64,000 nt of DNA from Terrisporobacter othiniensis. Lineage in GTDB: Bacteria > Bacillota > Clostridia > Peptostreptococcales > Peptostreptococcaceae. Each line of letters begins with the position of its first letter. Position 1 is the first letter of the stretch. The notes beneath the pieces are model-generated. The model was not told where the DNA came from, did not search any database, and saw only the letters and a list, made by a program, of their open reading frames with translations. Below, one piece after another: positions 8,604 through 17,506 of the stretch. The DNA lies in NCBI RefSeq assembly GCF_000808015.1, contig NZ_JWHR01000115.1, forward strand, positions 65,918-129,917, read 5' to 3'. The translations under genes were made by a program, and so were the position numbers.

Positions 8604-9220
8604 ATGAGTGAAATTATAGAAAATAAAATAAAAAAAGTTAATACAGATAATTTGAATTTTAGAAAGGGACCATCAACTGATTATGAAATAATACAATAAC
8701 TACCTAAGAATAGTGAAGTAGAAATATCACCACAGTCAGATTGATGGACTCTAGTTAGATATAAGATACACTTGGATTTTTATCGAGAACAAATATTTAA
8801 GTGATAAAACTACAGATATTAATCAAATAACCATCTCTGCAAAGGCAGCCAAAATAATTGAATATGCTAAAACTTTACTTGGAAAGAAATATGTGTGGGC
8901 GGACGAAGTTCCTAATACATTTGATTGTTCTAGGTTTACTTGGTATGTATATAAAATATAGCTAATATATCTTTACCACGCACATTTAAGGAGCAAGGAG
9001 CTTACGGGACATATATAAGTAAAGAAGATCTACAACCATCAGATTTAGTATTTTTGATACTGTAGGAGCTAAAGGTAATGTTATTTCTCATGTAGGAATT
9101 TATATAGGCAATAATCAATTTATACATTCATCTTCAGGTCAGGGTAAAGTGGTAATTTCTCAATTAGATAGCAATTATTATTCAAATGCTTTTGTAAATG
9201 GAAGAAGAGTATTGAAATAA
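8604..9220 (+). pseudogene. Decayed SH3b-NlpC/P60 hydrolase gene
   Basis: A former paralogue of the upstream hydrolase can be read across frames. It starts MSEIIENK at 8604, with no signal peptide. One SH3b core (LNFRKGPSTDYEII) is cut by a TAA at 8697. Further stops and frame changes follow. NlpC/P60 pieces then appear: KTLLGKKYVWADE, FDCSRFTWYVYK (the Gly after CS is now Arg), SHVGIYIGNNQFIHSSS and the end AFVNGRRVLK. The terminator downstream is still intact. At least three stops or shifts make function very unlikely. Confidence 0.88.
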
Positions 9221-9225
9221 TTTTA

Positions 9226-9253
9226 GCCGCCTCTTAAAAAGGGGCGGTTTTTT
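9226..9253 (+). terminator. Terminator after the decayed hydrolase
   Basis: A GC-rich stem GCCGCCTCTT/GGGGCGG runs into TTTTTT. It still looks functional although the gene ahead of it is dead. Confidence 0.85.
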
Positions 9254-9282
9254 AATTTACATATTTATACAAAAAACAAATA

Positions 9283-9291
9283 TGCTATAAT
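9283..9291 (+). promoter_or_regulatory. Extended -10 promoter for the methyltransferase gene
   Basis: TGC-TATAAT is a consensus extended -10. No good -35 is seen at 16-18 bases. It lies about 40 bases before the presumed translation start and just after the preceding terminator. Confidence 0.5.
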
Positions 9292-9329
9292 TTCAACAGA
9301 GGGCATGAAGTTTGTAAGGGGGGAGAAAA

Positions 9330-11105
9330 ATAGATAATTATGAATTTGCAAAATCATATGAAGAAAGCTTAACTTTATACGATAAAAAAATAAAGGGGAT
9401 CTACTATACACCCAAAATAATAGTTAAATACATATTAGAAGAAATGTTTAAAAATCACAATATAGTCAAAAATCCAGAACCTAAGATTTTAGATTTATCA
9501 TGTGGGTGTGGGAACTTTTTAATAGAAGTTTATGATGTGCTATATACACTAATAAAAAATAATATAGAAGAAATAAATAAGAAATATGGTGAAGAATACA
9601 TTAATAATATAAGTGATCATATTATAAGTAAATGCATTTATGGTGTAGATATAGATAAAGATGCAATAAATATATTAAAACAAACTTTAAATAAAAAGAA
9701 ATTATATTATGACAATGAAGAAAAAGACACTCCAATAATCATAAACAATATAAGTTGTGAAGATGCTCTAAGGAAAGAGTATTTCATTAAATTTGATTAT
9801 ATTGTAGGAAATCCACCTTATATAGGTCATAAGATGTTAGATAAAGAATATAAAAAATTTTTATTAAGTGAATATAAAGAAGTTTATAAAGATAAGGCAG
9901 ACGTGTATTTTTGTTTTTATAAAAAAGCTTTATCCTTAATAAATGATAAGGGGAAAATTGGATTTATTACACCGAGGTATTTTTTAGAAAGTCCATCAGG
10001 TAAATTTCTTAGAGATTATCTTTGGAGCAGTTGTAATATAAAAAAAATTATAGACTTAAAAAATGTTAATGTGTTTAAAAACTTAGGTATAGCAACTCTC
10101 ATAGCTATTTTAGAGAAAAAAACAGATTATAATATATTAGCTACATATAAAATAAGAGATAGTATAAATATTGATAATATAAAAGACCTAAAGATATTAT
10201 TAGATGGTGATAAATGTGAGAAAATAAGCATTAATCAAAAATATTTACAAAATGATTGGATAATACTTAATCATGAAGAAAAAATACTTTATGATAGAAT
10301 AGAGGAAAAAAGTGAATATACTTTAGAGGATATATGTATAAGTTTTCAAGGAATAATTACTGGTTGCGACAAGGCATTTATATTAAATAACCAAGATGAA
10401 AGAATAAAACATATTGATAAAAAACTTTTAAAGTCATGGATAAAAAATAGAAATGTAAATCAATATATAATAGAAGAAAGTGATCAAAAATTAATTTATT
10501 CAAATGATATTGAGGAGATTAATAATTATCCCTATATTGAAGAAAAATGCTTTAAACCTTACAAAAATAAATTAGAAAACAGAAGAGAGTGTATTAAGAA
10601 AGTTAGAAAATGGTATGAACTTCAATGGGGCAGAGATACAAGTTTATTTGAAAGAAGAAAAATAATGTATCCATATAAAAGTTCTAATAATAAGTTTGCT
10701 ATAGATAACAACAATAATTTTAGCAGTGCGGATGTGTATTCATTCTATATAAAAAAAGAGTATGAAAAGGTATTTTCATATGAATACATAGTTGGAATAT
10801 TAAATAGTAAAATATATGATAGATATTTTAAAATGATAGGAAAATGTATGGGAAATAAAATATATGATTACTATCCAAATAAAGTGATGAAATTAAAGAT
10901 ATTTAAAGATAAGAATTATAATGAAATAGAAGATACTAGCAAAAAAATAATTTCTATAAAAAAAGAAGTTGAAATGAGCAAAAATAGAGTAAAGTTGCAA
11001 GGTAAAAAAAATATCCTTAATAAGGAAATTAATTACCTTGAAAATGAAAGCCATTTCCTGCAAAATAAAATTAACGAATTAATTAATAAATCACTTAACT
11101 TATAG
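9330..11105 (+). CDS. Adenine-specific DNA methyltransferase (Eco57I/TaqI-like), start codon abnormal
   Basis: This is a 591-residue N6-adenine methyltransferase with a C-terminal target-recognition region. The family N-terminal motif GIYYTPKIIVKYI (9396-9434) lies upstream of the first ATG (9444). The frame is open from 9318, but in that interval it has no ATG, GTG or TTG. GGGGGGAG (9318-9325) is followed 4 bases later by ATA at 9330, which I take as the start position. The SAM motif is DLSCGCGNFLIEVYD, the catalytic motif is VGNPPYIGH, and FITPRYFLESPSG is typical of Eco57I relatives. No restriction gene is adjacent, so it is an orphan enzyme. It may be poorly expressed, phase-variable, or newly inactivated at its start. 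Confidence 0.85.
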   Translation: MDNYEFAKSYEESLTLYDKKIKGIYYTPKIIVKYILEEMFKNHNIVKNPEPKILDLSCGCGNFLIEVYDVLYTLIKNNIEEINKKYGEEYINNISDHIISKCIYGVDIDKDAINILKQTLNKKKLYYDNEEKDTPIIINNISCEDALRKEYFIKFDYIVGNPPYIGHKMLDKEYKKFLLSEYKEVYKDKADVYFCFYKKALSLINDKGKIGFITPRYFLESPSGKFLRDYLWSSCNIKKIIDLKNVNVFKNLGIATLIAILEKKTDYNILATYKIRDSINIDNIKDLKILLDGDKCEKISINQKYLQNDWIILNHEEKILYDRIEEKSEYTLEDICISFQGIITGCDKAFILNNQDERIKHIDKKLLKSWIKNRNVNQYIIEESDQKLIYSNDIEEINNYPYIEEKCFKPYKNKLENRRECIKKVRKWYELQWGRDTSLFERRKIMYPYKSSNNKFAIDNNNNFSSADVYSFYIKKEYEKVFSYEYIVGILNSKIYDRYFKMIGKCMGNKIYDYYPNKVMKLKIFKDKNYNEIEDTSKKIISIKKEVEMSKNRVKLQGKKNILNKEINYLENESHFLQNKINELINKSLNL

Positions 11106-11163
11106 CACTTTTGCCAAGTTTAATTCATATAATAAGACAATGAATTATTTGGAGGTGAGATAA

Positions 11164-11508
11164 GTGATAAATATGAACATAAATGAAGATGAAAAAAGAG
11201 TTTATATTGATGTAAGTGGTTTTATAAGTAAAAAAGAGGCAAGTAATTTTTTAAACACTTATAAACAGACTATGAAAAACAAAAAAATATCATTATATAA
11301 GTTGGTAGTTTCACCGTCTTTCTTTGAATGTGAAGATGAAGAAGATATAAGAACAGTATGTATGTCTTTCTTAAAAACAGGATATAAAAAAATTTATCTT
11401 GTAGATGAAGAAAATTATATAATGAACAACTTATCACTAAAACCGATAGAAAAGAAATTATTTTTAAAGTCAGTTAAAGTTGTAAATACCAAAGGGGCTA
11501 TAAAATAA
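11164..11508 (+). CDS. Small protein of unknown function
   Basis: This 114-residue soluble protein is not one I recognise. It starts at GTG with GGAGGTGAG eight bases ahead. It alternates beta-type and helical stretches: VYIDVSGFISKKEA, then a Lys-rich helix, YKLVVSPSFF, an acidic CEDEEDIRTV, and YKKIYLVDEEN. This could be an alpha/beta STAS-like fold, which is only a guess. There is no signal peptide or membrane segment. The patatin gene follows closely on the same strand, so they may be co-transcribed, although a hairpin lies between them. Confidence 0.65.
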   Translation: MINMNINEDEKRVYIDVSGFISKKEASNFLNTYKQTMKNKKISLYKLVVSPSFFECEDEEDIRTVCMSFLKTGYKKIYLVDEENYIMNNLSLKPIEKKLFLKSVKVVNTKGAIK

Positions 11509-11520
11509 CATGGAAAAAAT

Positions 11521-11553
11521 ATGGAGAATGTATTATATTATATATATTCTCCA
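11521..11553 (+). other. Hairpin between the unknown protein and the patatin gene
   Basis: ATGGAGAAT and ATTCTCCAT can form a nine-base-pair stem with an AT-rich loop. No T run follows, so it may be an RNA stabiliser or attenuation point rather than a terminator. Confidence 0.4.
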
Positions 11554-11572
11554 TGAAAAGTTAGGTGATAAA

Positions 11573-12760
11573 ATGAAAAAAGGTCTTGTATTAGAAGGTG
11601 GGGGAACAAAAGGCGCTTATCAAATAGGAGCATATAGAGCCTTGAAAGATTTAGGGATACAGTTTACTGGCATAGCAGGAACTTCTATAGGAGCATTAAA
11701 TGGGGCACTTATTGTTCAAGGAGATTTTGATGCTATGGAAGATATTTGGGTAAACTATGATTATAAAAGCTTTATGAATATAGATGAAGATACATATGAA
11801 AGATATAAAAATCTTGAAATGAAGGCAAAAAATTTTCATGATGTAGTTGAACTAATGAATAAAGCTAGAAAAAACCAAGGGATAGATATAAGCCCACTTA
11901 GAAAACTATTAGAGGAAAAAATCGATGAAGACAAAATAAGAAAGTCTAATATAGACTTTGGTATAACTACAGCATATTGGGATGGTAAGATATTCCCAAA
12001 GCTTCTTTATACAGATGATATACCAGAGGGAAGATTAGTAGATTACTTAATAGCAAGTGCATCATTACCTATATTTCAATTGGACAAGCTTGATGACAAA
12101 CTTTATCTAGATGGAATGTTTTCTGACAATATACCAATTAATATGTTGGCACAAAAGGGATATGATGATATAGTAGTAATTAGATTAGTTGATGACTTCC
12201 TTGGAAGGATGATAATAAATCGATATCAAGATTTAAATTTAAAAGTTATAGTACCATCTCAGTATTTGGGAGGTTCACTTAACAAAGATAAGGATCATAT
12301 TGAAACAAATATAAAGCTTGGATATCTTGATACAATGAAAGCTTATAAGAGGTATGATGGTGTTAATTATTTCTTCAATCTTGACTGTAAATATAACGAA
12401 GATTATTGCTTTAATAAAATCTGTAATCTAAGTAAGGATACAATAAATGATTTATGTTATTTATTGAATATAAAAAAAGATATAAATCGAAGAACATTGA
12501 TGGAAAATATAATACCTAAAATTATTGAGGTTTTAGATATTGATAAAAGCTCAACCTACAAAGATATTTTTTACAGTATATATGAAAGAAAGCTTGAGGA
12601 AAATAATATAAATAGGATTGAACTTTATGATTTTAATAAAGTAGTCCAAGTTTGTAATAAACAAATGAATGATGATAAGTTACTTGTCACTCACTCAATT
12701 AGTAAATTAGCGAAAATAATCACTAATTTGATTATTTATGATTTTAATAAACAAAAATAA
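11573..12760 (+). CDS. Patatin-like phospholipase
   Basis: This 395-residue patatin-family acyl hydrolase probably cleaves membrane lipids. Its catalytic dyad can be seen: the oxyanion loop GGGTKGAYQIGAYRAL near residue 10, the nucleophile Ser in GTSIGALNG near residue 40, and the Asp in LDGMFSDNIP (DG-x box) near residue 185. The 200-residue C-terminal part is Lys- and Asn-rich and has no domain I recognise. A longer in-frame start exists at 11510, but AGGTGAT ahead of the ATG at 11573 and the family's usual N-terminus (KKGLVLEGGG) support the shorter form. Confidence 0.9.
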   Translation: MKKGLVLEGGGTKGAYQIGAYRALKDLGIQFTGIAGTSIGALNGALIVQGDFDAMEDIWVNYDYKSFMNIDEDTYERYKNLEMKAKNFHDVVELMNKARKNQGIDISPLRKLLEEKIDEDKIRKSNIDFGITTAYWDGKIFPKLLYTDDIPEGRLVDYLIASASLPIFQLDKLDDKLYLDGMFSDNIPINMLAQKGYDDIVVIRLVDDFLGRMIINRYQDLNLKVIVPSQYLGGSLNKDKDHIETNIKLGYLDTMKAYKRYDGVNYFFNLDCKYNEDYCFNKICNLSKDTINDLCYLLNIKKDINRRTLMENIIPKIIEVLDIDKSSTYKDIFYSIYERKLEENNINRIELYDFNKVVQVCNKQMNDDKLLVTHSISKLAKIITNLIIYDFNKQK

Positions 12761-12805
12761 GCTAATTATTTAATTAAATTTTTTAATTTGCCTGGAGGTT
12801 GTAAA

Positions 12806-13066
12806 ATGGAAAAGTTAGTAGTAATCAAAAATGAAACAGGTTTACATGCAAGACCAGCTGGTATGTTTGTAAAGAAAGCATCAGAATTCACTTCAACAGT
12901 TGAAGTAAAATGCAAAGGTAAAGTAGTAAACGCTAAATCAATAATGGGAATAATGAGTTTAGGCCTTGGAAAAGGTGAAGAAGTAACTATATGTGCAGCT
13001 GGTGCAGATGAAGAAGCAGCAGTTAATGCTTTAGTTGAATTAGTAGAATCTGGATTTGGTGAATAA
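12806..13066 (+). CDS. ptsH: Phosphocarrier protein HPr
   Basis: HPr is the 86-residue phosphoryl carrier of the sugar PTS, passing phosphate from Enzyme I to sugar-specific EIIA proteins. The His-15 site is in GLHARPAGMF. The regulatory Ser-46 site is in SIMGIMSLGLGKG, as expected in Firmicutes where HPr kinase acts. CTGGAGG lies 8 bases before the ATG. An in-frame ATG/alternative start at 12788 would include the ribosome site and is rejected. ptsI follows after a weak terminator-like hairpin. Confidence 0.97.
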   Translation: MEKLVVIKNETGLHARPAGMFVKKASEFTSTVEVKCKGKVVNAKSIMGIMSLGLGKGEEVTICAAGADEEAAVNALVELVESGFGE

Positions 13067-13077
13067 TCCAATAGAAG

Positions 13078-13104
13078 CCTGGGTATAAATTACCCAGGTT
13101 TTAA
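13078..13104 (+). terminator. Weak hairpin between ptsH and ptsI
   Basis: The stem CCTGGGTA/TACCCAGG is followed by only TTTT. It probably gives partial read-through, allowing more HPr than Enzyme I to be made. The ratio effect is inference. Confidence 0.65.
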
Positions 13105-13135
13105 TGTAAATAATATCTTTAGGAGGAGAATCAAC

Positions 13136-14845
13136 ATGTTAAAGGGAATAGGAGCATCTCCAGGGATTGTATTGGGGAAAGCATTAGTAATTGAGGATAC
13201 AGAATTAGTAATAGAAAGAAAATCGATAACTGATTGTGAGGCAGAAGTAGCAAAATTAAGATCTGCAGTTGAAGTTTCAAAAGAAGAATTAACAAAGGTT
13301 AAGGAAAAGGCTTTAGCAGAACTTGGTGAGCATGAAGCTGAAATATTTGAAGCACACTTATTAGTATTGGAAGATCCAGAACTAGTAGAATCTGCTGTTA
13401 GCAAAATAAACGATGAAAAAGTTAATGCAGATTTTGCATTAAATGAAATAAAAGAAATGTTCGTAGCTATGTTTGAATCTATGGACAATGAATATATGAG
13501 AGAAAGAGCTGCTGATATAAAAGACGTAACAAATAGAGTGCTTAGACATATATTAGATGTAAAAGTTGTAGATTTAGCTGACTTAGCTGAAGAAGTAGTA
13601 CTAGTTGCTCATGACTTAACACCATCTGATACAGCAACAATGGACAAGAAAAAAGTTTTAGGTTTCTTAACAGATATAGGTGGAAGAACTTCTCATACTG
13701 CTATAATGTCTAGAACATTAGAAATAGCTGCTATAGTTGGTTTAAGTGATGCTACTAAAGAAATCAAAGATGGTGATTTTGTAGCATTTAATGGAGATAC
13801 TGGTGAAGTTATAATAAATCCAGATGAAGAAACTATAGCTACATATAGAAAATTAAAAACTGATTTTGAAGAATACAAAAAGGCTTTAGAATTGTTAAAA
13901 GGGCAAGCAACTGTAACTACTGACGGAAGACATGTGGAACTTGCAGGTAACATAGGTACTCCAGGAGATGTAGACGGTCTAATAAAGAATGATGCTGAAG
14001 GTGTAGGACTTTATAGAACAGAATTCTTATATATGGATAGAAGTGATTTCCCAAGTGAAGAAGAGCAATACAATGCTTACAAAGCAGTACTTGAAGGAAT
14101 GGATGGAAAACCAATAGTTATAAGAACTCTTGATATAGGTGGAGATAAGAAATTAGATTATCTACCAATGGATGAAGAAATGAATCCATTCTTAGGATAC
14201 AGAGCGATAAGACTTTGCCTAGATAGAAAAGAAATATTTGTAACTCAACTTAGAGCTTTATATAGAGCTAGTGTTCATGGAAAATTAAGAATAATGTTCC
14301 CAATGATATCTTCATTAGAAGAATTATTACAAGCTAAAGAAGTTTGTAAAGAAGTTAAAGCACAGTTAAAAGCTGAAAATATAGCTTATTCTGATGAAGT
14401 AGAAGTTGGTATGATGATAGAAGTTCCATCTGCTGCAGTAATATCAGATGTTCTTGCTAAGCATGTTGATTTCTTCTCAATAGGAACTAATGACTTAATT
14501 CAATATACTTGTGCAGTTGATAGAATGAATCAAAAAATAAGCTACTTATATAACCAATTTAATCCAGCTGTACTTAGACTTATAAAAATGGTTATAGATA
14601 ATGCACACAAAGAAGGCAAATGGGCTGGAATGTGTGGAGAATCTGCAGGGGATCAATTAATGATACCAATATTACTTGGATTTGGATTAGATGAATTCTC
14701 AATGAGTCCAATATCAATATTACCTGCTAGAAAATTAATAAATTCAGTAAGCTTTGAAGAAATGAAAGAATTCTCAGAGGAAATATTATCTCTAGGGACT
14801 GCAGAAGAAATAAAAGCTTATGTAAAAAAAACTTTTAATAAATAA
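13136..14845 (+). CDS. ptsI: PTS Enzyme I (phosphoenolpyruvate-protein phosphotransferase)
   Basis: This 569-residue cytoplasmic enzyme takes phosphate from PEP and gives it to HPr. The N-terminal HPr-binding domain is helical. The phosphorylated His is in GGRTSHTAIMSR near residue 187. PEP-site motifs include GLYRTEFLYMDR, the metal-binding IEVPSAAVI region, and the catalytic Cys in GMCGESAGDQ near residue 500. Length and order match the family. GGAGGAGA precedes the ATG. It forms the usual ptsHI pair. Confidence 0.97.
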   Translation: MLKGIGASPGIVLGKALVIEDTELVIERKSITDCEAEVAKLRSAVEVSKEELTKVKEKALAELGEHEAEIFEAHLLVLEDPELVESAVSKINDEKVNADFALNEIKEMFVAMFESMDNEYMRERAADIKDVTNRVLRHILDVKVVDLADLAEEVVLVAHDLTPSDTATMDKKKVLGFLTDIGGRTSHTAIMSRTLEIAAIVGLSDATKEIKDGDFVAFNGDTGEVIINPDEETIATYRKLKTDFEEYKKALELLKGQATVTTDGRHVELAGNIGTPGDVDGLIKNDAEGVGLYRTEFLYMDRSDFPSEEEQYNAYKAVLEGMDGKPIVIRTLDIGGDKKLDYLPMDEEMNPFLGYRAIRLCLDRKEIFVTQLRALYRASVHGKLRIMFPMISSLEELLQAKEVCKEVKAQLKAENIAYSDEVEVGMMIEVPSAAVISDVLAKHVDFFSIGTNDLIQYTCAVDRMNQKISYLYNQFNPAVLRLIKMVIDNAHKEGKWAGMCGESAGDQLMIPILLGFGLDEFSMSPISILPARKLINSVSFEEMKEFSEEILSLGTAEEIKAYVKKTFNK

Positions 14846-14866
14846 TTAACTTAAATGATATAAAGT

Positions 14867-14896
14867 AAGCTATCTTGCAAAAGATAGCTTTTTTTA
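14867..14896 (+). terminator. Terminator after ptsI
   Basis: The stem AAGCTATCTT/AAGATAGCTT has a three-base loop and a T run. Confidence 0.9.
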
Positions 14897-14943
14897 CATA
14901 ATTTATATTTATTAACTATAATATAGATGAATTTGGAGGATAT

Positions 14944-15810
14944 ATGTATATTTTAGAAAATGAGGATCTAATAATAGAGAGTAAAAGTAGTGGAGCGGAA
15001 TTAACAAGAATATATTCGAAGAAGTATAACAAAGAAGTTCTTTGGAATGGAGACAAGAAATATTGGGGGAGGCAGTCACCGATACTTTTTCCTATTGTAG
15101 GACGATTAAAGGAAAATGAAACTCTAATAGAAGATAAAATATATAATATTAATCAACATGGATTTGCTAGAGATATGGATTTTGACTTAATTAGTATAGA
15201 TAAAAAGTCTATAACGTATAAGTTAACTTCAGATGAGAAGAGTAGAGAAATATATCCATATAATTTTAATCTTTTTATCTCATACACAATAATCGATGAA
15301 AAAGTTAAGATTACTTGGAAAGTTGAAAATATAGACTCGCAAGAAATATATTTTTCAATAGGAGGGCATCCAGCTTTTAATATTTCATCACCAGAGAACT
15401 TAATTGATTATTATATTGAATTTAAGTGTAGAAAGAATGTGAATAAAATTAATTTAGAGGGCCCTTATTATGGTGAAATAGAGGAAATAGAATCTTTGCC
15501 TATATTGGAGCTGAATTCTAGCGTATTTGAAAATGATGCTATAATTTATACGAATATAGATAAAGTTTCATTAAAATCAAGCAAAGAAGAATTCTATATT
15601 AATATAAATATTAAAGATTTTCCGTTGGTAGGGATATGGACTCCATATTATAAAGATACGAATAGTACAGCACCATTTATTTGTATAGAACCTTGGTATG
15701 GATTAGCTGATAGTGTTGACTCTAATAAGATATATAAAAATAAAAAATATATTAATAAGTTAAATATTGGAGAGAGTTTTGAAGTTAGTTATGATATTGA
15801 AATAAAGTAG
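14944..15810 (+). CDS. Aldose 1-epimerase family protein (LacX/GalM-like)
   Basis: This 288-residue beta-sandwich protein belongs to the galactose mutarotase superfamily, LacX-like branch. Such proteins interconvert sugar anomers, though LacX-type substrates are often unknown. Supporting motifs are GRQSPILFPIVGRLKE, NQHGFARDMDF (a conserved His), SIGGHPAFNI (the second conserved His) and CIEPWYGLADS (the Glu region). TTTGGAGG precedes the ATG. It is separated from ptsI by a terminator, so it has its own promoter, but its neighbourhood fits carbohydrate use. Confidence 0.87.
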   Translation: MYILENEDLIIESKSSGAELTRIYSKKYNKEVLWNGDKKYWGRQSPILFPIVGRLKENETLIEDKIYNINQHGFARDMDFDLISIDKKSITYKLTSDEKSREIYPYNFNLFISYTIIDEKVKITWKVENIDSQEIYFSIGGHPAFNISSPENLIDYYIEFKCRKNVNKINLEGPYYGEIEEIESLPILELNSSVFENDAIIYTNIDKVSLKSSKEEFYININIKDFPLVGIWTPYYKDTNSTAPFICIEPWYGLADSVDSNKIYKNKKYINKLNIGESFEVSYDIEIK

Positions 15811-15879
15811 ATAAAATAAGTTTTATTGTTGTATACTAAAATATTAATTAATTTATTTATACAAAGGAGATATGTGTAA

Positions 15880-16557
15880 ATGAGTGTATATGGAAATTTA
15901 CAAAAAATAAGAAATGGAAAAAGAACGTATGCCATAACACCACATATTCCAGGTGGCTTTATTCTTCCCGATGATTTAATAAAAATAGGAGAAGTGGCTA
16001 AAAAATATAAAGGTGTTTTAAAGCTAACTTCTGGTCAAAGAATTTTAATTACAAATTTGAAACAAGAAGATTTACCTGCAATATGGGAAGAGTTAGGTAT
16101 GGAGCCAGCTGTAAAGGTGCAAAATTCACTTAAAAATGTAGAAATATGCCCAGCAAATTATTGCAAACGATCAAAATACCCTACTATTGGTATTGGAATG
16201 AAACTTAGTAAAAAATTTCATGGCATGGAACTTCCTTGCAGAACTAAAATAGGAGTGGCAGGATGTAAAAATGCATGTACTAGTGTATATTCTAAAGATA
16301 TAGGAGTAATGGTTGATTTAGATAGTACTTTTTATATTACTGTTGGTGGTAGTGCTGGATATTATCCAAGAAGTGCAGATTTAGTTACTAGAGGCTTAAG
16401 TGAAGAGGGAGCATTTAATTTAGTTAAAACTATACTTTATTATTATAAAAATACAGCTAATCCAGGTGAAAAATTAGGCGATTTTATAGATCGAATAAGT
16501 ATAGAGACTTTTAGAGAAGAAGTTCTTAATCTAGCTAACTTAGAGCTTAAATTGTAA
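15880..16557 (+). CDS. Small nitrite/sulfite reductase-type siroheme and [4Fe-4S] protein
   Basis: This 225-residue protein has one ferredoxin-like half domain (about residues 1-75) followed by a nitrite/sulfite reductase 4Fe-4S domain. Cluster Cys candidates are ICPANYC and PCRTKIGVAGCKNACT, the latter ending in the C-x3-C usual for siroheme enzymes. It is less than half the size of full assimilatory reductases, so it is a stand-alone minimal form common in anaerobes. The electron donor and substrate are not evident from neighbours. AAAGGAG precedes the ATG. Confidence 0.82.
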   Translation: MSVYGNLQKIRNGKRTYAITPHIPGGFILPDDLIKIGEVAKKYKGVLKLTSGQRILITNLKQEDLPAIWEELGMEPAVKVQNSLKNVEICPANYCKRSKYPTIGIGMKLSKKFHGMELPCRTKIGVAGCKNACTSVYSKDIGVMVDLDSTFYITVGGSAGYYPRSADLVTRGLSEEGAFNLVKTILYYYKNTANPGEKLGDFIDRISIETFREEVLNLANLELKL

Positions 16558-16587
16558 TGTAAAATAGTTTGAGATTATAATGAAAAT

Positions 16588-16650
16588 AAATACTCCTTTA
16601 TGGCAATGATCAAAATATAAAGTCAATGCCGAAAAGGAGTATTTTTTATT
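16588..16650. terminator. Bidirectional terminator between siroheme protein and sortase genes
   Basis: Long imperfect stem: AATACTCCTTT pairs with AAAGGAGTATT, and inside it GGCAATGA faces TCAATGCC. T runs lie on the plus-strand exit and A runs on the other side. Confidence 0.75.
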
Positions 16651-16660
16651 AAGTATATAT

Positions 16661-17356
16661 TTATTTTCTTACAGCAAATATAGCTGTCCTAGCGTTGTCA
16701 TATTCATAACTACAAGTTGATAAAGTTATTATTTGATCCTTTGAACTTACAATGTCTCTACTATGCATAGATTTGCTTAATATTTTATTTAAAAATTTAT
16801 TAAAATCTTCTTCATCAGTGAAACCAACATCATTATATCCGAAATCTGCATCATAAACACCTATGGCAAAGATTTCATACTCGTAGGTATCATCATCTGT
16901 TTTGAGAGTTATTATTTTATTGTTTTCAAAGAATTCCTTATCTTTAAATTTTTCCATCTGTCCAAACATGGTTGAATTTCTCATATGATGACCATAGATA
17001 ACATTGTTAGAATCTGTCTTAAAATCATTTCTATAGTCTAGAAATATTGAGCCAGCGGGTAAGTAGTTTTTGTTAAAATCATGATTTAGGTAAAAATCAT
17101 TGTCGCTACCTTGAACTACAGGATAATCAATATTGGTACCTTCCACATTGAGCCAAAATTTATAATCAGAGTTTATTGATAATAAACTTTTTGTAATATC
17201 GTTCATATCTTTTGAATTTTCTTTTCTATCTCTAAGTTGAGAATAAACATTGTCAGCCTTTTTATAATCTCTTAAAGTGGTATAAATTTTGTAGCCAGAT
17301 ATACATATTGCGACTATACAAATTAGTGTTAATAAATTAAGAAAGAATTTTTTCAT
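16661..17356 (-). CDS. Class B sortase
   Basis: The 231-residue membrane-anchored transpeptidase links surface proteins to peptidoglycan. One N-terminal membrane segment is visible (residues about 5-25). Class B features are YPVVQGSDNDFYLNHDF, the catalytic His in YGHHMRNSTMFG, the catalytic Cys in ITLSTCSYE (about residue 215) and the Arg in ARTAIFAVRK. An upstream in-frame start exists, but GGGGAGGTG before the ATG at 17356 decides it. I saw no clear sortase sorting signal in this window, so its substrates lie elsewhere. Confidence 0.93.
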   Translation of the reverse strand: MKKFFLNLLTLICIVAICISGYKIYTTLRDYKKADNVYSQLRDRKENSKDMNDITKSLLSINSDYKFWLNVEGTNIDYPVVQGSDNDFYLNHDFNKNYLPAGSIFLDYRNDFKTDSNNVIYGHHMRNSTMFGQMEKFKDKEFFENNKIITLKTDDDTYEYEIFAIGVYDADFGYNDVGFTDEEDFNKFLNKILSKSMHSRDIVSSKDQIITLSTCSYEYDNARTAIFAVRK

Positions 17357-17506
17357 TACACCTCCCCTTTCATATATAATTTTATACATTATTTTACTAA
17401 AAATAAACACAAATTAATTAAAATTGAATGGTATCTGTAATTATTATAAAAAACAATAATAAACTTAAAGTGAGAAATTATTTAAATTAATACAAAGGAG
17501 TAAAAA

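Noticed and set aside
9340..9372. Frame from the ATG at 9340 as methyltransferase start
   Set aside because: It is out of frame with the enzyme and stops after ten codons.
16661..17356. Sortase cluster with substrate genes
   Set aside because: No protein in the window shows a clear sorting motif with a membrane segment and basic tail, so no substrate can be named.
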